Shown here piece by piece: positions 8,601 through 9,967 of a stretch of 9,967 nucleotides of DNA (position 1 is the first letter of the stretch; the number at the start of each line of letters is the position of its first letter). The stretch comes from Pseudomonadales bacterium. GTDB taxonomy: Bacteria > Pseudomonadota > Gammaproteobacteria > Pseudomonadales > Azotimanducaceae. The position numbers and the translations under genes were made by a program. Where the stretch lies: NCBI GenBank assembly GCA_028822125.1, contig JAPKEK010000044.1:1-9967 (forward strand), in the 5' to 3' direction. Below the pieces are notes generated by a model. The model searched no databases, had not been told where the DNA came from, and saw only the letters and a program-made list of their open reading frames with translations.

Positions 8601-8855
8601 TTCACTGCCAATAATTAGTTTTAAACCGCAGTTTTTAGCTTTGTTATGGGCCTTGACGATGCCAGCCATTGAGCATTCGTCGGTAATTGCCAGTGCCTGA
8701 TAGCCGAGAGCTGCAGCCTGCTGAACTAATTCTTCAGGATGGGATGCGCCTCTTAAGAAAGAGTAGTTAGTAATGCAATGCAGTTCGGCATATTTAGGGT
8801 TAAATGCCTGTTCTGCAGCTGACTTTTCAGTGAAAGAGGGGTTAGGGCGATTCAT
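5682..8855 (-). CDS. dnaE2: Error-prone DNA polymerase DnaE2, complete
   Basis: C-family translesion polymerase (1057 aa), involved in damage-induced mutagenesis in bacteria that use it. A PHP domain occupies the N-terminus, with YAELHCITNYSFLRGASHPEE (22-42) and AITDECSMAGIV (56-67). The polymerase core has CQGRGSAANS (348-357) and PPDIDVDF (387-394) with metal-binding Asp391 and Asp393. The third acidic residue is probably Asp540 in LLKIDVLALG. The finger region has IFQEQVI (661-667) and FPESHAASFALLVY (733-746). A C-terminal OB fold (about 964-1040) contains GLVTGRQRPSTATGVIFLTLEDE, and the family tail SRDFH is intact. The ATG at 8855 is the first start after an in-frame stop. Compared with the usual start near YAELHC it adds about 20 residues. 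No imuA or imuB lies upstream. A LexA box 104 bp upstream predicts SOS induction. A weak AGG touches the ATG, so the ribosome binding site is poor. Confidence 0.97.
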   Translation of the reverse strand: MNRPNPSFTEKSAAEQAFNPKYAELHCITNYSFLRGASHPEELVQQAAALGYQALAITDECSMAGIVKAHNKAKNCGLKLIIGSEFTLEEDIKIVMLARNRTGYGQICSLISRARRRADKGYYTLWLKDLQAATDQIIIIWLPATDQDKNRTYGNTLKAWFPERLWLGLEIFLDGQDLKTKQRILDLAKDISLPMLACGDVHMHSPDRKPLLDTLTAIKLGVSIKMAGRLLQKNNEKHLRTISAIQRLYPPSLLENTLTIINQCHFSLDELRYEYPEELVPEGKTATQHLLQLTRAGALKRWPGGIQATVQLQIDKELQLIASLHYEYYFLTVFDIVQFAKTQGILCQGRGSAANSAVCYCLGITEVNPAKINLLFERFISKERNEPPDIDVDFEHERREEVIQYIYKKYGRHRAALAATVITYRPKSAIRDVGKAMGLDTHLIDKLAKTVSWWDKKTSLLERFEEAGISSRNRVVNQFAELIQQILGFPRHLSQHVGGFVISSGPLSQLVPLENAAMPERTIIQWDKDDLEALGLLKIDVLALGMLSSIRKSLDLINQQQGSTLTLADIPAEDPLTYQMLQQGDSIGVFQVESRAQIAMLPRLKPTKFYDLVIQVAIVRPGPIQGKMVHPYLKRRNGDEAVSYANDAVKAVLERTLGVPIFQEQVIKLAVVAAGFTPGEADQLRRAMAAWKRKGGLEHFQNKLINGMLDRGHDQHFAERIFEQIKGFGDYGFPESHAASFALLVYFSAWLKCHHPAAFYCGLLNSQPMGFYSPSQLVQDATRHHIEVRPVDILHSHWDCSLEYAKKAVPRSSIQRHARQPAIRLGLERIKGLRATTALRIVEARKIHTIKSLSDIAAKAHLDQGEMGRLVEAGAFKSLSGNRYQSHWQATGIIPRPPLLEASLVTERQDHVNLKAPPETADLRADYESLGLSLGRHPMAILREQENNLKYCKKASELALIQHGRFVQVAGLVTGRQRPSTATGVIFLTLEDETNNINIVIWSNMLERFRAAVLRGRLLKIKGIIERQASVIHVVAGTIQDYSGLLENFSLKSRDFH
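5688..5703. other. Perfect 16-bp palindrome in the 3' end of dnaE2
   Basis: AAAATCTCGAGATTTT is a perfect palindrome just inside the dnaE2 stop, in the tail-to-tail region between dnaE2 and the SDR gene. It could form an A/T-rich stem on both strands (AAAATC and GATTTT around TCGA). It might contribute to termination of either transcript, but no T-run follows the stem on either strand. Much of it is also dictated by the conserved Ser-Arg-Asp-Phe codons. I regard a terminator role as only possible. Confidence 0.3.
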
Positions 8856-8867
8856 CCTGGGTCATTT

Positions 8868-8935
8868 AAAGAAAATTATTTAACAAAGAAAATTACTTAA
8901 CAAAGAAAATTACGTAATAAATAAAATTACTTAAC
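8868..8935 (-). repeat. Four tandem copies of a 17-bp repeat in the dnaE2 leader
   Basis: Four contiguous 17-bp units start on the plus strand at 8868, 8885, 8902 and 8919, with consensus AAAGAAAATTACTTAAC and one to three differences each. On the dnaE2 sense strand the unit reads GTTAAGTAATTTTCTTT. The array lies between the LexA box and the dnaE2 start and ends 12 bp before the ATG, so it is probably transcribed as a U-rich 5' leader. It differs in period and sequence from the repeat ahead of the SDR gene. Confidence 0.9.
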
Positions 8936-8958
8936 GAGGAATACGCAACATTAAATAA

Positions 8959-8978
8959 TACTGTATATTTATACAGTA
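8959..8978. promoter_or_regulatory. LexA box (SOS operator)
   Basis: TACTGTATATTTATACAGTA has the CTG-N10-CAG core at 8961-8976 with an A/T alternating centre and TA/TA flanks. It matches the E. coli-type LexA consensus in every conserved position. It lies 104 bp upstream of the dnaE2 start and 182 bp upstream of tdk. On the dnaE2 strand the sequence TATAAA inside the box could be a -10 element, with ATAACA 17 bases upstream as a -35. LexA binding would then block the promoter directly. That promoter is inference. Confidence 0.9.
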
Positions 8979-8982
8979 TATG

Positions 8983-8999
8983 GAAATAACTGTTATTTC
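8983..8999. promoter_or_regulatory. Perfect 8-bp inverted repeat next to the LexA box
   Basis: GAAATAAC and GTTATTTC form a perfect inverted repeat around a single T. It sits 4 bp from the LexA box on the tdk side. It does not fit the LexA core and matches no operator I can name with confidence. It overlaps the proposed -35 element of dnaE2, so a protein bound here could act on dnaE2, on tdk, or on both. This is a candidate operator only. Confidence 0.5.
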
Positions 9000-9056
9000 A
9001 AGCTCCCTCAAGAAGATATCAGCGGCGGTATACTCAATATATGAAATAGCTATGTC

Positions 9057-9065
9057 TTATCCACA
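9057..9065 (+). promoter_or_regulatory. DnaA box upstream of tdk
   Basis: TTATCCACA is an exact match to the E. coli high-affinity DnaA box. It lies about 95 bp before the tdk start, in non-coding DNA. A single site is no replication origin, and no origin genes are near. DnaA is known to regulate the nucleotide-metabolism operon nrdAB in E. coli, so a similar role for tdk is conceivable but unproven. Confidence 0.5.
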
Positions 9066-9150
9066 ATAGGGGTGTTTCAGCGATAGCTTTCCAGAATAGA
9101 AAAGCTTGATGGGCTAGACTGTCCTGGCAAATAAACTGGCAACTGCAACC

Positions 9151-9154
9151 GGAG
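9151..9154 (+). promoter_or_regulatory. Ribosome binding site of tdk
   Basis: GGAG lies 5 bases before the ATG at 9160. It supports that start, which also places the Walker A loop at the normal distance from the N-terminus. Confidence 0.8.
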
Positions 9155-9159
9155 CGATC

Positions 9160-9756
9160 ATGGCAAAACTCTACTTTTATTACTCCTCCATGAATGCGGG
9201 GAAATCGACCTCCTTGCTACAGTCTAGTCATAATTACAGAGAGCGAGGTATGTCAACGCTATTGCTGTGCCCGAAACTGGATAATCGTTATGGTCAGGGC
9301 CGGATTACTTCTCGACTGGGTATAGAGGAAGAAGCCATTACGTTTGATCAGCATGAAGATTTGCTCCAGTTAGTGACTCGGCACCAAGATAGCCAGGCGA
9401 TCCACTGTGTGATGATAGATGAGGCGCAGTTTCTGAAAAAGGAGCAGGTCTATCAGTTAGGGCGCGTCTGTGATGAAATCAATATTCCGGTACTGGCATA
9501 TGGGCTGCGGACTGACTTTCAGGGTGAGTCCTTTGAGGGAAGCCAGTATCTGTTGAGTTGGGCGGACAATCTGAAAGAGCTTAAAGCCATCTGTCATTGT
9601 GGCAGCAAGGCAACAATGGTGTTGCGAATCGATGCAGATGGTCAGGTCGTGACCAGGGGCAAACAGGTGGAAATAGGGGGTAACGATCAGTATGTTTCGG
9701 TGTGCAGGAAACACTTCCACCAGAGTTACTCTAATAACAACTCGGCACGGTATTGA
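9160..9756 (+). CDS. tdk: Thymidine kinase, type II
   Basis: Cytoplasmic enzyme that phosphorylates thymidine to dTMP with ATP in the pyrimidine salvage pathway (198 aa, close to the usual length of about 200). The P-loop SSMNAGKST is at residues 9-17. The Walker B region CVMIDEAQFL (83-92) contains Asp87 and the likely catalytic Glu88. The GLRTDFQGE block (115-123) follows. The structural zinc site is complete, with Cys145 and Cys147 in CHCG and Cys182 and His185 in CRKH. The lasso region near YVSVC is also present. The gene starts at ATG with GGAG upstream. It diverges from dnaE2 and may share its regulatory spacer, including the DnaA and LexA boxes. The last residues after CRKHFHQ are Ser/Asn-rich and not conserved. 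No clear terminator follows. Confidence 0.97.
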   Translation: MAKLYFYYSSMNAGKSTSLLQSSHNYRERGMSTLLLCPKLDNRYGQGRITSRLGIEEEAITFDQHEDLLQLVTRHQDSQAIHCVMIDEAQFLKKEQVYQLGRVCDEINIPVLAYGLRTDFQGESFEGSQYLLSWADNLKELKAICHCGSKATMVLRIDADGQVVTRGKQVEIGGNDQYVSVCRKHFHQSYSNNNSARY

Positions 9757-9807
9757 ATCGTTTATAGGAATGGCAGAAATCCGCAATCATGGTTGAGCCG
9801 CCTTGTT

Positions 9808-9817
9808 GGCTGCAGCC
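9808..9817. other. Short perfect palindrome between tdk and the next gene
   Basis: GGCTGCAGCC is a 10-bp perfect palindrome in the 105-bp gap after tdk. It has no unpaired loop of useful size and no T-run follows, so it is not a convincing intrinsic terminator. Nothing else stands out in this gap except the ribosome binding site at its end. Confidence 0.25.
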
Positions 9818-9861
9818 CGGCGATGCGAACCGGAGATTACTGAAAAGAGCTGGAGACTGAA

Positions 9862-9967
9862 GTGACCAAGAACAGACAATGGTTGTTACGCGAACGCCCT
9901 GAGGGGATGATCAGTCAGGAACATTTTGAATGCGTTGAGGCTGAGGTGCCCGAACTTGGCCCTGGCG
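9862..9967 (+). CDS. NADPH-dependent MDR oxidoreductase, 3'-truncated
   Basis: The first 35 codons of a gene that runs off the window. The N-terminus reads NRQWLLRERPEGM (residues 4-16), then HFECVEAEVPELGPG (21-35). This is the typical beginning of the zinc-independent medium-chain reductase group that includes curcumin reductase CurA and leukotriene B4 12-hydroxydehydrogenase. Members reduce activated double bonds of enones with NADPH. The start is GTG, supported by GGAG (9852-9855) 6 bases upstream. The cofactor-binding domain is outside the window, so the exact subfamily stays open. The gene lies 105 bp after tdk in the same direction and could be co-transcribed or have its own promoter. 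Confidence 0.85.
   Translation, partial: MTKNRQWLLRERPEGMISQEHFECVEAEVPELGPG

Larger units (their letters stand above)
8856..9159. promoter_or_regulatory. Divergent regulatory region between dnaE2 and tdk
   Basis: This 304-bp spacer carries no convincing gene. From the dnaE2 side it contains a 4 x 17-bp tandem repeat, a LexA box, an 8-bp inverted repeat and a DnaA box, and then the tdk ribosome binding site. It must hold the promoters of both divergent genes. It is strongly A/T-rich in its dnaE2-proximal half. I could not find a sigma-70 promoter for tdk with good -35 and -10 elements together; TATACT at 9029-9034 is a possible -10 without a good -35. Confidence 0.75.

Noticed and set aside
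5682..8855. The polymerase as replicative DnaE (Pol III alpha).
   Set aside because: The length of 1057 aa, the PHP motif LHCITNYSFLRGASHPEE, the GRQRPSTATG OB-fold segment and the SRDFH tail are those of DnaE2.
8868..8935. A CRISPR array for the regularly repeated sequence.
   Set aside because: The 17-bp units are directly adjacent without spacers, there are only four, and no cas gene is nearby.
9757..9861. An intrinsic terminator after tdk.
   Set aside because: Only short inverted repeats such as GGCTGCAGCC are present and no T-run follows.

Overview
The window reads as gammaproteobacterial chromosome. A type II secretion operon of the gammaproteobacterial type, an exact match to the Escherichia coli-type LexA operator, an E. 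coli-like type II thymidine kinase and a DnaE2 polymerase support this. Base composition is moderate and even, and no insertion sequence, tRNA, rRNA, integrase or CRISPR array is visible. I cannot name the genus.

Positions 1-3358 (+) hold the end of a type II secretion (Gsp) operon in the order gspJ (5'-truncated), gspK, gspL, gspM. Each stop codon overlaps the next start, so the genes are probably translationally coupled. They encode two minor pseudopilins of the pilus tip and two inner-membrane platform proteins. The operon ends at gspM: no gspN follows, because a convergent MATE-family exporter gene (3355-4782, -) shares the four bases TTAA with the gspM stop.

Positions 4783-4972 form a divergent spacer between the MATE gene and a short-chain dehydrogenase/reductase (SDR) gene (4973-5641, +). 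The spacer contains five head-to-tail copies of an imperfect 15-bp repeat that end 16 bp before the SDR start. A small hairpin there places the ribosome binding site in its loop and stem.

Positions 5682-8855 (-) encode a complete error-prone DNA polymerase DnaE2. It stands alone: the imuA/imuB genes that usually precede dnaE2 are absent from its upstream side, where tdk (9160-9756, +) diverges. The 304-bp dnaE2-tdk spacer is dense in signals. From dnaE2 towards tdk it has four copies of a 17-bp tandem repeat, a perfect 20-bp LexA box, a perfect 8-bp inverted repeat, and an exact 9-bp DnaA box. DnaE2 is therefore very likely SOS-induced, and tdk (thymidine salvage) may share control signals with it.

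At the right edge (9862-9967, +) the first 35 codons of a zinc-independent, NADPH-dependent MDR oxidoreductase begin and run off the window.

Most genes belong to known families. The least ordinary material is in the two spacers. Each carries its own family of short tandem repeats directly ahead of a start codon, and the SOS region of the orphan dnaE2 combines several candidate operators.
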